Below, in pieces: positions 8,525-17,260 of a stretch of 50,348 bases of DNA. The translations under genes were made by a program, and so were the position numbers. The notes under the pieces are model-generated. The model saw nothing but the letters and a program-made list of their open reading frames with translations, did no database searches and had not been told where the DNA came from. The stretch is from Planctomycetaceae bacterium (GTDB taxonomy: Bacteria > Planctomycetota > Planctomycetia > Pirellulales > Pirellulaceae): contig PAPJ01000043.1 in NCBI GenBank assembly GCA_002709045.1, positions 1 to 50,348 on the forward strand, written 5' to 3'. Each line of letters opens with the position of its first letter. Position 1 is the stretch's first letter.

Positions 8525-11500
8525 ATGTCCAAACGCATTGCGCTATCAACACTTATTTTCACCCTGGCAACATTTGCGCTGTCTCCGTTGACAACTGCAG
8601 CTGAGTCTGAAGGTGTGCTTCACACCTACAAAAAAGCAACCGGGGAAACCTTCTTCGCTCTTTCAGTGCAGGCTCATCAGCAGCTACCCGCTGCCGGTGC
8701 TCATGACATCCTGGTGCTATTTGACACCTCGGCAAGTCAGATTGGTGAGTATCGTAAGGATGCGATGGTATGCCTTGATTCATTGCTGTCTAATCTTGAT
8801 ACTACGCATCAAGTGAAGCTCATGGCAGTCGATCTGTATACCGTTGCGATGTCCGGTGATTTTGTTGCTGCTGATAGCGAGCAAATGAAAGCGGCAATTT
8901 CCAAGCTCAATCGTCGCGCTGCTCTCGGTTCTACGGATATGGTTGAATTGCTGAAGGCCACAGCAAAACAGTTCCCAGTAGATAGTAAAAATGCAAAAAG
9001 CGTCGTCTATATTGGCGATGGAATGAGTAAAGCAAATCTGCTCCAAATCAAGGACTACAAAGAGTTGGTATCCGATCTTGTCGGGAAAAACGTATCGTTC
9101 TCTTCATTCGCGATTGGTCCTCAACGTAATATTGAATTACTGGCAGCTTTAGGTAACAGCACCGGTGGAATTATCCGGGTTGATAATGAAGATCAGCAGA
9201 CGAGTGTAAAAAGTGGTTTCGATCTGGCCGGAGCCGTTGTCGCTCCAGTACTCTGGCCAACTAACCTGACAACGTCCACAGGTGTTCACTGCGTTTATGC
9301 CGCAGAAACGACTCCTCCTATTCGTATGGATCGGGATACAATACTGCTGGGCCAACTCAATAAAGCTGGTGCTTTTGAAGTGTCCATTAGTGGTAAAGTC
9401 AATGGTCAGGATGTTCAATTGAAGTGGGATGTGGCTGCTACCGGGTCCAATGAGGACTACAACTTCCTACCTACATTAGTTGAAAATGCAGCTCCTCATC
9501 ATGGAGTAGGTCTTCCGACACTGGGTTCGGAAGGGCTTATCGAAGTGCGTCGTAGTGTCCGAAACAATGTTGATGGTTTGAACACGGTTGGATTACACGC
9601 TTTGCGAACGGGTGATGTAAAAGGAGCGATTGAAGTTGCTGATGAAGTACTTCGCAAGGATCCAAGTAATACTGAAGCCAAAGCAATAAAGGGGGCTGCT
9701 CAGCGCGGTCCAATCACGACTGAAATTGCACTGGTTCAGGATACTCAACCAGCACCGGCTCCTACCACAGATGGTAACGCGCTCGTACTTGATGGTTCAG
9801 ATGACGTTGATACAGGTCTCGAAGACTCTTCAAGCTTTCTTGAAAACGTAGAAAACGAACGTAAGGTTCTTGCAGGTAAACTGCAGGCAGTTGTTGAAAA
9901 TGGTCTGGAGCAAGCACGCGATCTAATAGGGCGTTCCCCTGAGAAAGCCATTCAGGAACTGAAGTTGTTGCTTGAGCAGGTGGATAGTGCTACAGATGTT
10001 GCTGGTGACATTCGTCAGCAGTTGCGTAAGCAGATTGAAGACGCCATTCGTGAAACCGGTGCGCGTCAGGTTGACGTTGACGAACAAAAAATGCTTGCTC
10101 AAAGTCGTGAAGCTAATGCTCAGCGACTAAAGAATCTGGCTGATGAAACAGCTCGCAAACAGGAACTGATTACAAGTTTGATGGAGAAATTCAATGTGCT
10201 GCTGGATGAAGCTGCTCTTGAAGATGACCGAAAGCGAGTCGACGAAGGAGAACGCTATCTGACGGCCGATGCTGAAATTGCGATGCCTATTCGAGTATTA
10301 TTGCCCTACGATGGAACACCAACAACGGCTGTTTGGAAAGCTCGTATTCTTCGTCAGTATAAGGGACTGGAGAAGTTCCGTGACCTGCGTCACAAGAATT
10401 TCGCAGATGTTATGTACGAAAACGAAGAAGCTTTGATCCCGTTTCCTGGTGGCGACTCACCAATTCGTTATCCGGAAGCCGAATTTTGGCACCGAATTAC
10501 TGTCGAACGACGTAAATATGTGACAGATCAGGGTAATAATCCTGCAGAACAAAAAATCGTGGATGCTTTGGATGAAGAAACGGTCATGCTCTTTTTTGAC
10601 CAGCCTTTGACAGAAGTTGTTGACAGCATCAAAACTCGTCATAGCATTCCAATGATTATTGATGATAAAGCTTTGGCTGATGCCGGTCTGGATTCTTCGA
10701 TGACCGTCAATCAGGATCTGCGTGGTATCACTCTGCGAAGTGGATTAAAACTGATGCTTAATAGTTTAGGCCTGACCTATGTGATCAATGATGAAGTATT
10801 AAAGATCACTACGCCAGAAGCTGCTGAAAATGAACTCATTATTCGTACCTATGAAGTCGGTGACCTTGTGATGCCAATTATGTCCGGTGGTGGCGGTATG
10901 ATGGGCGGTGGCATGGGCATGGGCGGCGGCGGCATGGGCATGGGCGGCGGTGGCATGGGCATGGGCGGCGGCGGTATGGGCGGTTTCCAAGTTGTCCAGG
11001 ACCAACTCATTCTGGGAGCCAAAACTAAGGCGGAATTCAACCCGGAACCAAAAGCTGTTCAGCAAACCGAAGAAGTTGAAGTTCCCGAAGTGATTAAAAA
11101 GCAATTGACTAAATTACAGGTTACGCCCAAGGCCGATGAGTCCATAGATGCTGCTTGGGACCGGCATTTTTCCAGTAGGAAAAATTTGGAAGGTGATGAT
11201 AAAGTTGCTCATGACCGTCAGGTTCGCTACACAGTACAACTTCATATGATGCAGGCCAATCGGCTGCATCAGTCTGAAAACAGTGAAAAGGCTAAAGGTT
11301 TGGTCGATGAGTCAATTGCGATCATGCTGGCTGCTATTCGTAACGAACAGTCTCAGTTTTGGATGTACGAGGGGCTGGGGTTGGCGATGCAGGCTAATCA
11401 TGCACCAATTGAAGATGTTGAACGCGCCTTAATGTCGGCCGTTGATTACAGTAATGATGAAGAGTCGCTTCTTGCCGCCGGTATCTATATGTCAGAAGTA

Positions 11501-12577
11501 GGCTTGCATGAGCGGGCTTTGAAAGTTCTTCGCGATGTCTCGGAAGTAAATCCATATCGCCCTGAACCCTATGTTCGTGGTTTAGCTTTAGCTAAACGGC
11601 TTGGTGATTTGGAAGCTTTGCAATGGGCATCGGTGGGAGTTTTAAGTCAAGCCTGGACTAATGAACAGCGCTATGTTGAATTTGATGCTCAACGGACTGC
11701 AGAAGCCGTCATCCTGCAAATGAAGCAGGCCGGCCTTATGGAACAGGTGAAAGTATTCGGTGAACAACTTAATAGTGCTACACATCGGGACTGCCGCGTC
11801 GTTGTCAGTTGGACAGGAAATGCTGATATCGACCTGTTTGTACAGGAACCTACCGGAACGATTTGTTCACTACAAAATGAACGAACCACTGCTGGCGGCG
11901 TGCTGCTTGGAGATAAATTCTCGATTGCCGGTCAGCAACCGGTCAACGGATATAGTGAGTCCTACGTCTGCCCTAAAGCATTCAAAGGTGAATACCGTCT
12001 GTTGATTCGGCGGGTCTGGGGTAATGTGACCGCTGGCAAGGTTACGGTTGATATATTCACAGATAATGAAGATAAACCACACATTCGTGAGCAGCTTGAA
12101 CTGGACGATACAGGTGCTGTTGTAATTTTTGATGTACTGCACGGACGGCGTGTGGAGCCGATTGGTGCACATCAATTGGAAAATCTGCTTGAGCATCAGG
12201 AAATGGTGGGACAAGCTTTGTTAGCTCAACAGTTACATAGTCTTTCAAACTCAGATGCAGCTCGTGATTTTGCAATTTCGCGAAAAATGGCAATGCGAAA
12301 TGGACGATTCTTCCTGCCTGGGCGTGGAGCTGTTGGTTACAGACCGGAAATTACCACGCTTCCTGAAGGTGCATTCTTCTCAGCGATGGCTCCGATTGTT
12401 TCACCAGACCGTAGATACGTTCGTGTAACGGTACCTCCAATGCCTATTAAGATGGGAGTTGGAGATGTTCGTACATTTAACTTTGCATCCGGTGCGGCTC
12501 AGACGATTGAGGATCGCAATGAACGCGGGAATAACGATGGTCAGAATGGCCAAGGTGGCGGCGGTAATAACAGGTAA
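8525..12577 (+). CDS. Giant secreted vWA / STN-like / Gly-Met-rich / YfaP-like protein
   Basis: Secreted protein of 1350 residues, function unknown. ATG 8525 begins a signal peptide ending near TTAAES. Domains in order: von Willebrand A fold with MIDAS motif DTSAS at 67-71; a short TPR-like segment (GDVKGAIEVADEVLRKDPS, about 362); a long charged helical region (about 440-570); an STN/secretin-like domain (FFDQPLTEVVDSI to YVINDEVLKI, about 687-760); a Gly/Met tract (about 787-822); alpha-helical repeats (about 870-1070); and a beta domain resembling YfaP/DUF2135 (SWTGNADIDLFVQEP, about 1088-1175). The tail is Asn/Gly-rich. Related architectures occur in planctomycetes. No operon partner; a strong terminator follows. 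Confidence 0.8.
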   Translation: MSKRIALSTLIFTLATFALSPLTTAAESEGVLHTYKKATGETFFALSVQAHQQLPAAGAHDILVLFDTSASQIGEYRKDAMVCLDSLLSNLDTTHQVKLMAVDLYTVAMSGDFVAADSEQMKAAISKLNRRAALGSTDMVELLKATAKQFPVDSKNAKSVVYIGDGMSKANLLQIKDYKELVSDLVGKNVSFSSFAIGPQRNIELLAALGNSTGGIIRVDNEDQQTSVKSGFDLAGAVVAPVLWPTNLTTSTGVHCVYAAETTPPIRMDRDTILLGQLNKAGAFEVSISGKVNGQDVQLKWDVAATGSNEDYNFLPTLVENAAPHHGVGLPTLGSEGLIEVRRSVRNNVDGLNTVGLHALRTGDVKGAIEVADEVLRKDPSNTEAKAIKGAAQRGPITTEIALVQDTQPAPAPTTDGNALVLDGSDDVDTGLEDSSSFLENVENERKVLAGKLQAVVENGLEQARDLIGRSPEKAIQELKLLLEQVDSATDVAGDIRQQLRKQIEDAIRETGARQVDVDEQKMLAQSREANAQRLKNLADETARKQELITSLMEKFNVLLDEAALEDDRKRVDEGERYLTADAEIAMPIRVLLPYDGTPTTAVWKARILRQYKGLEKFRDLRHKNFADVMYENEEALIPFPGGDSPIRYPEAEFWHRITVERRKYVTDQGNNPAEQKIVDALDEETVMLFFDQPLTEVVDSIKTRHSIPMIIDDKALADAGLDSSMTVNQDLRGITLRSGLKLMLNSLGLTYVINDEVLKITTPEAAENELIIRTYEVGDLVMPIMSGGGGMMGGGMGMGGGGMGMGGGGMGMGGGGMGGFQVVQDQLILGAKTKAEFNPEPKAVQQTEEVEVPEVIKKQLTKLQVTPKADESIDAAWDRHFSSRKNLEGDDKVAHDRQVRYTVQLHMMQANRLHQSENSEKAKGLVDESIAIMLAAIRNEQSQFWMYEGLGLAMQANHAPIEDVERALMSAVDYSNDEESLLAAGIYMSEVGLHERALKVLRDVSEVNPYRPEPYVRGLALAKRLGDLEALQWASVGVLSQAWTNEQRYVEFDAQRTAEAVILQMKQAGLMEQVKVFGEQLNSATHRDCRVVVSWTGNADIDLFVQEPTGTICSLQNERTTAGGVLLGDKFSIAGQQPVNGYSESYVCPKAFKGEYRLLIRRVWGNVTAGKVTVDIFTDNEDKPHIREQLELDDTGAVVIFDVLHGRRVEPIGAHQLENLLEHQEMVGQALLAQQLHSLSNSDAARDFAISRKMAMRNGRFFLPGRGAVGYRPEITTLPEGAFFSAMAPIVSPDRRYVRVTVPPMPIKMGVGDVRTFNFASGAAQTIEDRNERGNNDGQNGQGGGGNNR
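10885..10984 (+). repeat. Imperfect GGCATGGGC/GGC repeat encoding a Gly-Met tract
   Basis: About 100 bp of repeated ggcatgggcatgggcggcgg units encodes GGGGMMGGGMGMGGGGMG-type sequence between the STN-like domain and the downstream helical part. The GC content is much higher than in flanking DNA and the composition is nearly only Gly and Met. Such linkers recur in planctomycete secretin-like proteins. Confidence 0.85.
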
Positions 12578-12601
12578 GCTGGTAGCTTAACCACGAATGA
12601 T

Positions 12602-12635
12602 AAAAAGGCCGAGTAAATAATGACTCGGCCTTTTT
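12602..12635. terminator. Bidirectional intrinsic terminator
   Basis: A perfect 13-bp inverted repeat (aaaaaggccgagt at 12602-12614 and its complement at 12623-12635) with an 8-nt loop. It has A-tract and T-tract on opposite sides, so it can end both the plus-strand vWA transcript and the minus-strand ctp-tsaD transcript that converge here. Confidence 0.95.
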
Positions 12636-12666
12636 GGGTTGAGATTTAGCTTTGAAGTTACGTATG

Positions 12667-13698
12667 TTAACTTTTGCCTATTCTTAGTAAGCCGGGCGAG
12701 ATATCAAGTGAAAGATCTTCCACCAGCCCTGCCTTTAGACGTTCAATAGCTATAGCTCCCATCACGGCATTATCAGTGCATAGCTTAAAAGGAGCGATAT
12801 GTAGTGTTACTCCGGCTGTACTGCACTCGTGTTGTAGACGATCGCGTAATACATGATTGGCAGCCACACCACCACCGACACAAAGGGTATTCATACCAGA
12901 TTGCTGTAGCGCGAGCATTGCTTTACTGGCCAGACAATCAACCACGGCGGCTTGAAAACTGGCGGCAACATCAGCCACTTTTTGCTTGGGAATATCCAGT
13001 TTGCTAAAGTCAACCTGCCCCTGCCCGGCAAGCTCATAACGAACTGCCGTTTTCAACCCACTGAAAGAGAAATCGAGTGACTGCCTGTCTTTGAGAAATG
13101 GGCGCGGGAAATGATAGGCTTTATCATCACCTTCCAATGCGGCTTTGGAAATCGATGGGCCTCCGGGATAGGGGAGGCCCAACATCGTTGCAACTTTGTC
13201 AAATGCTTCACCAGCCGCGTCGTCAATAGTTCCTCCCAGCGGATTAAAATCAAGAGCAGTATTACATTTGTATAGATTGGAATGACCACCACTTACGATT
13301 AGACCGACGCAGGGAAAGACATTTTTTTCAGCCGCCAGACGACAGGCAAAAATATGGGCCTGCAGGTGATTCACAGCAACCAATGGAATATCATAAGCCA
13401 AACTTAAAGCCTTTGCGGCAACCACTCCGACAAGCAGTGAGCCAGCCAGTCCGGGTTCATTGGCAACGGCGATAGCATTTAGATCGGATAGTCCGATGCC
13501 GGCCCGATCGAGAGTTTCATCGATAACGGGAAGGATTCGTTCGACATGAGCACGGGCCGCAATTTCAGGCACCACACCGTTAAACTTCCGATGTAAATTC
13601 TCCTGAGAAGCAACAACACTGCTGAGAACTTCGAATTGTTCTGTAATGACCGCCGCCGCCGTTTCATCACAAGTGGATTCAATGGTGAGTATTATCAT
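12667..13698 (-). CDS. tsaD: tRNA N6-adenosine threonylcarbamoyltransferase TsaD
   Basis: Transfers the threonylcarbamoyl group to A37 of ANN-decoding tRNAs together with TsaB/TsaE. The 343-residue protein begins MIILTIESTCDETAAAVI, the typical Kae1/Gcp/TsaD start. The metal-binding His pair is in NHLQAH, and ATP-site glycine motifs appear in LIVSGGHSN and CVGGGVAAN. Length is standard. It starts 8 bp after the stop of the upstream S41 protease gene, so the two are probably cotranscribed; a shared terminator follows. Confidence 0.97.
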   Translation of the reverse strand: MIILTIESTCDETAAAVITEQFEVLSSVVASQENLHRKFNGVVPEIAARAHVERILPVIDETLDRAGIGLSDLNAIAVANEPGLAGSLLVGVVAAKALSLAYDIPLVAVNHLQAHIFACRLAAEKNVFPCVGLIVSGGHSNLYKCNTALDFNPLGGTIDDAAGEAFDKVATMLGLPYPGGPSISKAALEGDDKAYHFPRPFLKDRQSLDFSFSGLKTAVRYELAGQGQVDFSKLDIPKQKVADVAASFQAAVVDCLASKAMLALQQSGMNTLCVGGGVAANHVLRDRLQHECSTAGVTLHIAPFKLCTDNAVMGAIAIERLKAGLVEDLSLDISPGLLRIGKS

Positions 13699-13705
13699 TT
13701 AAGTT

Positions 13706-15256
13706 TTATTCTTCAGGCTGGCGTTTCTTATGTCGTTTGAAGGGGCGTTTCGTATCTTTTTTGTCTGCCTCAGCAGTAGTATCCTTGGATTCGGAAGTCG
13801 GAGCGTCTTGGACTTCAGGGATTTCGATCGTTGGAAGCGATAACTCACTATAGAGATAATTTTGAGCGGTCAAAAGTTGGGTATCGATCAGTTGTAAGTA
13901 TTCTTTACCTTCACGAGGATTGTGTGTGGCTCCGTTAAGCACGATATCATAATCTCGCCGGGCATCACGCAGGAGACGGTTCTGCTCTTCATTAAATGTG
14001 ACTTCAAAGCCTTCATTCGGCGATACGCCCCATTCGTCACTTCCACCAGCCGAGGGTTTATCAATGTTTTTCCCGCTGGGGCGAAAGTAACCCGCTGTCG
14101 TTAATTTTAGAACACTTTTTCCTTCTTCCAGTTCGATGATATTTTGAACACTTCCTTTACCAAAGGAACGTTGGCCGACAATCACCGCTCGGGCATGGTC
14201 CTGTAAACACGCTGATAGGATTTCACTGGCACTGGCACTAAACTGATTTATAAGTACGGCCATGGGAAAATCGTCAAATGTACCGGGAGCTTTAGCATCC
14301 CAAACACGTTTCGGAGTTGCCCGGCCTTCAGTGCTAACAATCCGACCTTCCTTCACAAACATATCTGAAATCTGGATCGCCGCGGAAAGAAGTCCTCCGG
14401 GATTGTAACGTAAATCAACAATCAGGCCTTTAATGCCCTGACTTTTCAGCTGTTTAACCGCATCAAGGATCTCCCCGGTCGTATGCCGACCAAAGTTTGT
14501 CACAAGAAGGTATCCGATTTTATTGTCTTCATCGAGAAAGTAATTCCAGCTGTCGTCGTCATTGCGGGAAACTCCCAGTACCGATTTGACTCGGATTAAA
14601 CTTCGTTCGACTTCAACGGTTTTTGATTCCTGCGATGCTGGAGTATGTATCGCCAGCTTTACTTTACTACCAATCTTGCCTTTAAGTGCTTCAACGATAG
14701 CATTAGGACTTTTTCCTTCTGTTGCTTCATCATCGATGGAGACAATAATGTCGCCGGGGCGAATGCCGGCTTTGTAGGCCGGACTGCCAAACATGGGAGT
14801 GATGATTGTTGGTTTGCCATCGTCATTTCTGATTCGGATGCCGATACCCCCAAACTCGTTTTCAACACGGGACCTGAAGTTGTTAACATTCGAAGGAGGA
14901 ATGTAATTGGAATGCCTGTCGAGTTTCCCTAACATTCCCTGAATGGCGCCATTAATCAGATCACGACGATCGACTTCCTTTACATAATTACGATCAATTT
15001 GGTCGAGGGTATCAACGAACAGTTTGATGAGTTCGTAGAGCTCTTCGTCCTGTTGCTTAGGATTTTCCGAAGAAACTGTTCTGTCATCTTCCTGCAGTAA
15101 TGCCTGATAAGACGGTTGCGGGTAATCAGTGGCAGTTTGTCCCTGTAACCCGTCTGCCCAGCCTGTTAATAACAGGATTAGTAAAGCAGCGATTTTAGGT
15201 GTGCCGGAGGGGAGGAGTGCCATAAGCGCAGGACCTTTTTTAATAGGGTGGTGCAT
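13706..15256 (-). CDS. S41 family C-terminal processing peptidase
   Basis: Periplasmic carboxy-terminal protease of the Ctp/Prc family, 516 residues, which trims or degrades proteins from their C-termini. An N-terminal hydrophobic segment (ALLILLLTGWADG) is a signal peptide. A PDZ domain (GGIGIRIRNDDG to IVSIDDEAT) is followed by the S41 core: YNPGGLL, the nucleophile Ser in FSASASEIL and the general-base Lys in GQRSFGKGSVQ. The tail is acidic then Lys/Arg-rich. ATG 15256 is the longest choice; ATG 15223 has an AAGG 10 nt upstream and is a real alternative. First gene of the operon with tsaD. Confidence 0.93.
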   Translation of the reverse strand: MHHPIKKGPALMALLPSGTPKIAALLILLLTGWADGLQGQTATDYPQPSYQALLQEDDRTVSSENPKQQDEELYELIKLFVDTLDQIDRNYVKEVDRRDLINGAIQGMLGKLDRHSNYIPPSNVNNFRSRVENEFGGIGIRIRNDDGKPTIITPMFGSPAYKAGIRPGDIIVSIDDEATEGKSPNAIVEALKGKIGSKVKLAIHTPASQESKTVEVERSLIRVKSVLGVSRNDDDSWNYFLDEDNKIGYLLVTNFGRHTTGEILDAVKQLKSQGIKGLIVDLRYNPGGLLSAAIQISDMFVKEGRIVSTEGRATPKRVWDAKAPGTFDDFPMAVLINQFSASASEILSACLQDHARAVIVGQRSFGKGSVQNIIELEEGKSVLKLTTAGYFRPSGKNIDKPSAGGSDEWGVSPNEGFEVTFNEEQNRLLRDARRDYDIVLNGATHNPREGKEYLQLIDTQLLTAQNYLYSELSLPTIEIPEVQDAPTSESKDTTAEADKKDTKRPFKRHKKRQPEE

Positions 15257-15384
15257 GCCAACTCATAAGGGCATGAAATAGTACAATGGAATGTTGCACC
15301 TCTGGAAAATTATAGAGAAACCTCGGTTGCTGAACAATATTTAACCCTTACTAGATTATGGAGAGGAAACGTTTGTCTGAAATC

Positions 15385-16590
15385 ATGAGTGACAAGAGCG
15401 ATGTAGTCATTGCCGGTGGCGGGATTGTGGGCTTAGCCACTGCTTATCAGATTACGAATAAATATCCGCAGATGAAGGTCACGGTTCTTGAAAAGGAAGC
15501 GGCTGTTGGAATGCATCAAACCGGCAGCAATTCAGGTGTAATTCACTCGGGTATTTATTATAAACCGGGCTCTTTGAAGGCTTTGAATTGTCGAGAAGGG
15601 CGAGCGATGTTGGAAGAGTTTTGTAAGGCAGAGGGAATTGCTTTCGATATCTGCGGTAAAGTTATTGTCGCGGTTAATGATTCAGAAGTTGAGCGACTGA
15701 TGAACATCTATCAACGAGGCCAAGACAACGGTGTTCGCTGTGAAGTTATTGATCGTGAACGTCTCTGTGAAATAGAACCACATACGGCAGGTATTAAAGC
15801 TATCTGGGTCCCTGATGCCGGAATTGTGGGGTATCGTGATGTGGCAATTCGCTTAGCAGAGAAACTCATAGAATGTGGTGGTAAGGTTGTTAATAATGCT
15901 TTTGTTCGTGGAATTCAAAAATGTAATGGGGAAGTCGTTGTTGAGACATCCGCTGGGGACTTTCACGGTGACTACATGATTAACTGTACGGGGTTGTTCT
16001 GTGATCGTGTTGCTACGAAAACGGGTGAACGCCCTGAATCTAAAGTGGTACCTTTTCGCGGGGAATACTATGATTTGAAGCCTGAATCATATTATCTGTG
16101 TAACAATCTGATTTATCCGGTCCCTGACCCTCAATTCCCTTTTTTAGGAGTGCATTTTACTCGCATGATTGATGGTCGAATGGAATGTGGGCCGAATGCA
16201 GTACTGGCTTTTGCGCGAGAGGGATATCGAAAGCGAGATATTAATCTGCGTGATTTAGCTGAGGCCTTGTCGTATAAGGGGTTTCGCCGGATGGCGTCGA
16301 AACACTGGAAAAAGGGGATGGGAGAAATGTGGCGATCGTTTAGTAAGAAGGCATTCGTTAAGGCCCTACAACGTCTTGTTCCTAGTGTTACCGAGGATGA
16401 TCTTATTCGTGGTCGTGCCGGTGTGCGAGCTCAGTTACTTGGTATGGATGGATCCCTGATTGATGATTTCATTATTCTTTCCTCACCGCGCATCATCAAT
16501 GTTTGTAATGCACCTAGTCCTGCCGCCACCAGTTCTCTGAAAATCGGTAAAACGATTGTTGAATATCTGGCCAAACAGGTGGAATCTTAA
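15385..16590 (+). CDS. lhgO: L-2-hydroxyglutarate oxidase (FAD-dependent)
   Basis: Oxidises L-2-hydroxyglutarate to 2-oxoglutarate, passing electrons to the respiratory chain or oxygen. The FAD-binding Rossmann motif is at the N-terminus (VVIAGGGIVGLATAYQ), followed by HQTGSNSGVIHSGIYY, characteristic of LhgO/YgaF, and a C-terminal family segment RGRAGVRAQL and NAPSPAATSS. ATG 15385 fits the usual start (MSDKSDVVI); ATG 15358 is in frame nine codons earlier, and neither has a clear Shine-Dalgarno. Length about 401 residues is normal. A relic of glcF, also a 2-hydroxyacid-oxidising component, lies 48 bp downstream. Confidence 0.92.
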   Translation: MSDKSDVVIAGGGIVGLATAYQITNKYPQMKVTVLEKEAAVGMHQTGSNSGVIHSGIYYKPGSLKALNCREGRAMLEEFCKAEGIAFDICGKVIVAVNDSEVERLMNIYQRGQDNGVRCEVIDRERLCEIEPHTAGIKAIWVPDAGIVGYRDVAIRLAEKLIECGGKVVNNAFVRGIQKCNGEVVVETSAGDFHGDYMINCTGLFCDRVATKTGERPESKVVPFRGEYYDLKPESYYLCNNLIYPVPDPQFPFLGVHFTRMIDGRMECGPNAVLAFAREGYRKRDINLRDLAEALSYKGFRRMASKHWKKGMGEMWRSFSKKAFVKALQRLVPSVTEDDLIRGRAGVRAQLLGMDGSLIDDFIILSSPRIINVCNAPSPAATSSLKIGKTIVEYLAKQVES

Positions 16591-16637
16591 AACGGTAAAA
16601 ATCTGCTGAGAATAGGGATTTCGTCTTTGACGACAAA

Positions 16638-16907
16638 GGGACTTACAATCTGACAGAGACTGAGATGGCAGATTAGCTTAGTCAGCGAAAGTTAGGAAAT
16701 ATTAAAGATACGGGTGCCAGTATTGTGTTGACAGCCAATTCCGGCTGTTTAATGCAGATTGATCGTGAGCGTCGTGTCCAGAGTCAAAGTCTACATGTGA
16801 CGCACCCCCCGGATCTCATTTATTGTGCCTATACGCACAAGTCTCCATTTGACTATTGCTACACAAATAAAATGCAGAAGAGTCCGCCGTTTAGATCAGG
16901 CAATTAA
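16638..16907 (+). pseudogene. Decayed C-terminal relic of glycolate oxidase iron-sulfur subunit (GlcF-like)
   Basis: Reading frame 16638 onward gives GTYNLTETEMAD, an in-frame TAG at 16674-16676, then LSQRKLGNIKDTGAS, IVLTANSGCLMQI and HVTHPPDLIYCAY, ending at TAA 16905-16907. This follows the C-terminus of GlcF-type iron-sulfur subunits (CCG-x-AG-TYNL-x-x-x-EM, then RK-x-x-NI-x-x-TGA, then GC-x-x-QI and a final H-P-x-x-L). The preceding Cys-Cys-Gly motif, the ferredoxin domain and the start are all missing, and the stop interrupts the frame. It is therefore a remnant, not a working gene. The last 20 codons after the match look non-homologous. Confidence 0.72.
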
Positions 16908-16938
16908 AAAAGCGTGGCAGTTTCTTAGCCACGCTTTT
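16908..16938. terminator. Bidirectional intrinsic terminator
   Basis: Perfect 11-bp stem, aaaagcgtggc (16908-16918) with its complement at 16928-16938, and a 9-nt loop. A-rich and T-rich ends suit termination in both directions: after the lhgO/glcF-relic transcript and after the minus-strand ABC transporter/lipoprotein operon. Confidence 0.93.
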
Positions 16939-16972
16939 GTTAGGTTTGAGCAATATTCAACTAAATCGGTAA

Positions 16973-17164
16973 TTAACCGTCAGATGAGTTTTCGCCTTCG
17001 CCTTCACCTTCCGCACCTGGATCAGCAGGTGTTTCAGCGTCAGTTTCCATTCCAGTAGAAACATCGTCTGCATTTGGATCTGGTGGTACATCAGATTTTT
17101 GTTCGCCACATCCAGCGATTACTACGCTGAATACGAATAGCATCATAAGAAATGCTTTTTTCAT
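16973..17164 (-). CDS. Small acidic lipoprotein
   Basis: A 63-residue product with a classical lipoprotein signal: MKKAFLMMLFVFSVVIAGC, lipobox VIAGC with Cys19. The mature part is only about 45 residues, disordered and acidic (DPNADDVSTG, GAEGEGEGENSSDG). An aggat Shine-Dalgarno precedes ATG 17164. It is the last gene of the ribose-type ABC operon and ends before a strong terminator. No family is recognised. It may be an anchored spacer peptide at the inner or outer membrane; function unknown. Confidence 0.8.
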   Translation of the reverse strand: MKKAFLMMLFVFSVVIAGCGEQKSDVPPDPNADDVSTGMETDAETPADPGAEGEGEGENSSDG

Positions 17165-17260
17165 AGTTAATTATCCTAAATAGCAAAAAGGTCGTACGAA
17201 TATTACTATTTGCAACCGGAATACGCTCCGATCACAGTATTTCCCATTTTATCGTGAATG

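Noticed and set aside
10885..10984. Gly-Met array as a CRISPR or mobile-element repeat
   Set aside because: The units are contiguous, in frame and without spacers; they are coding repeats.
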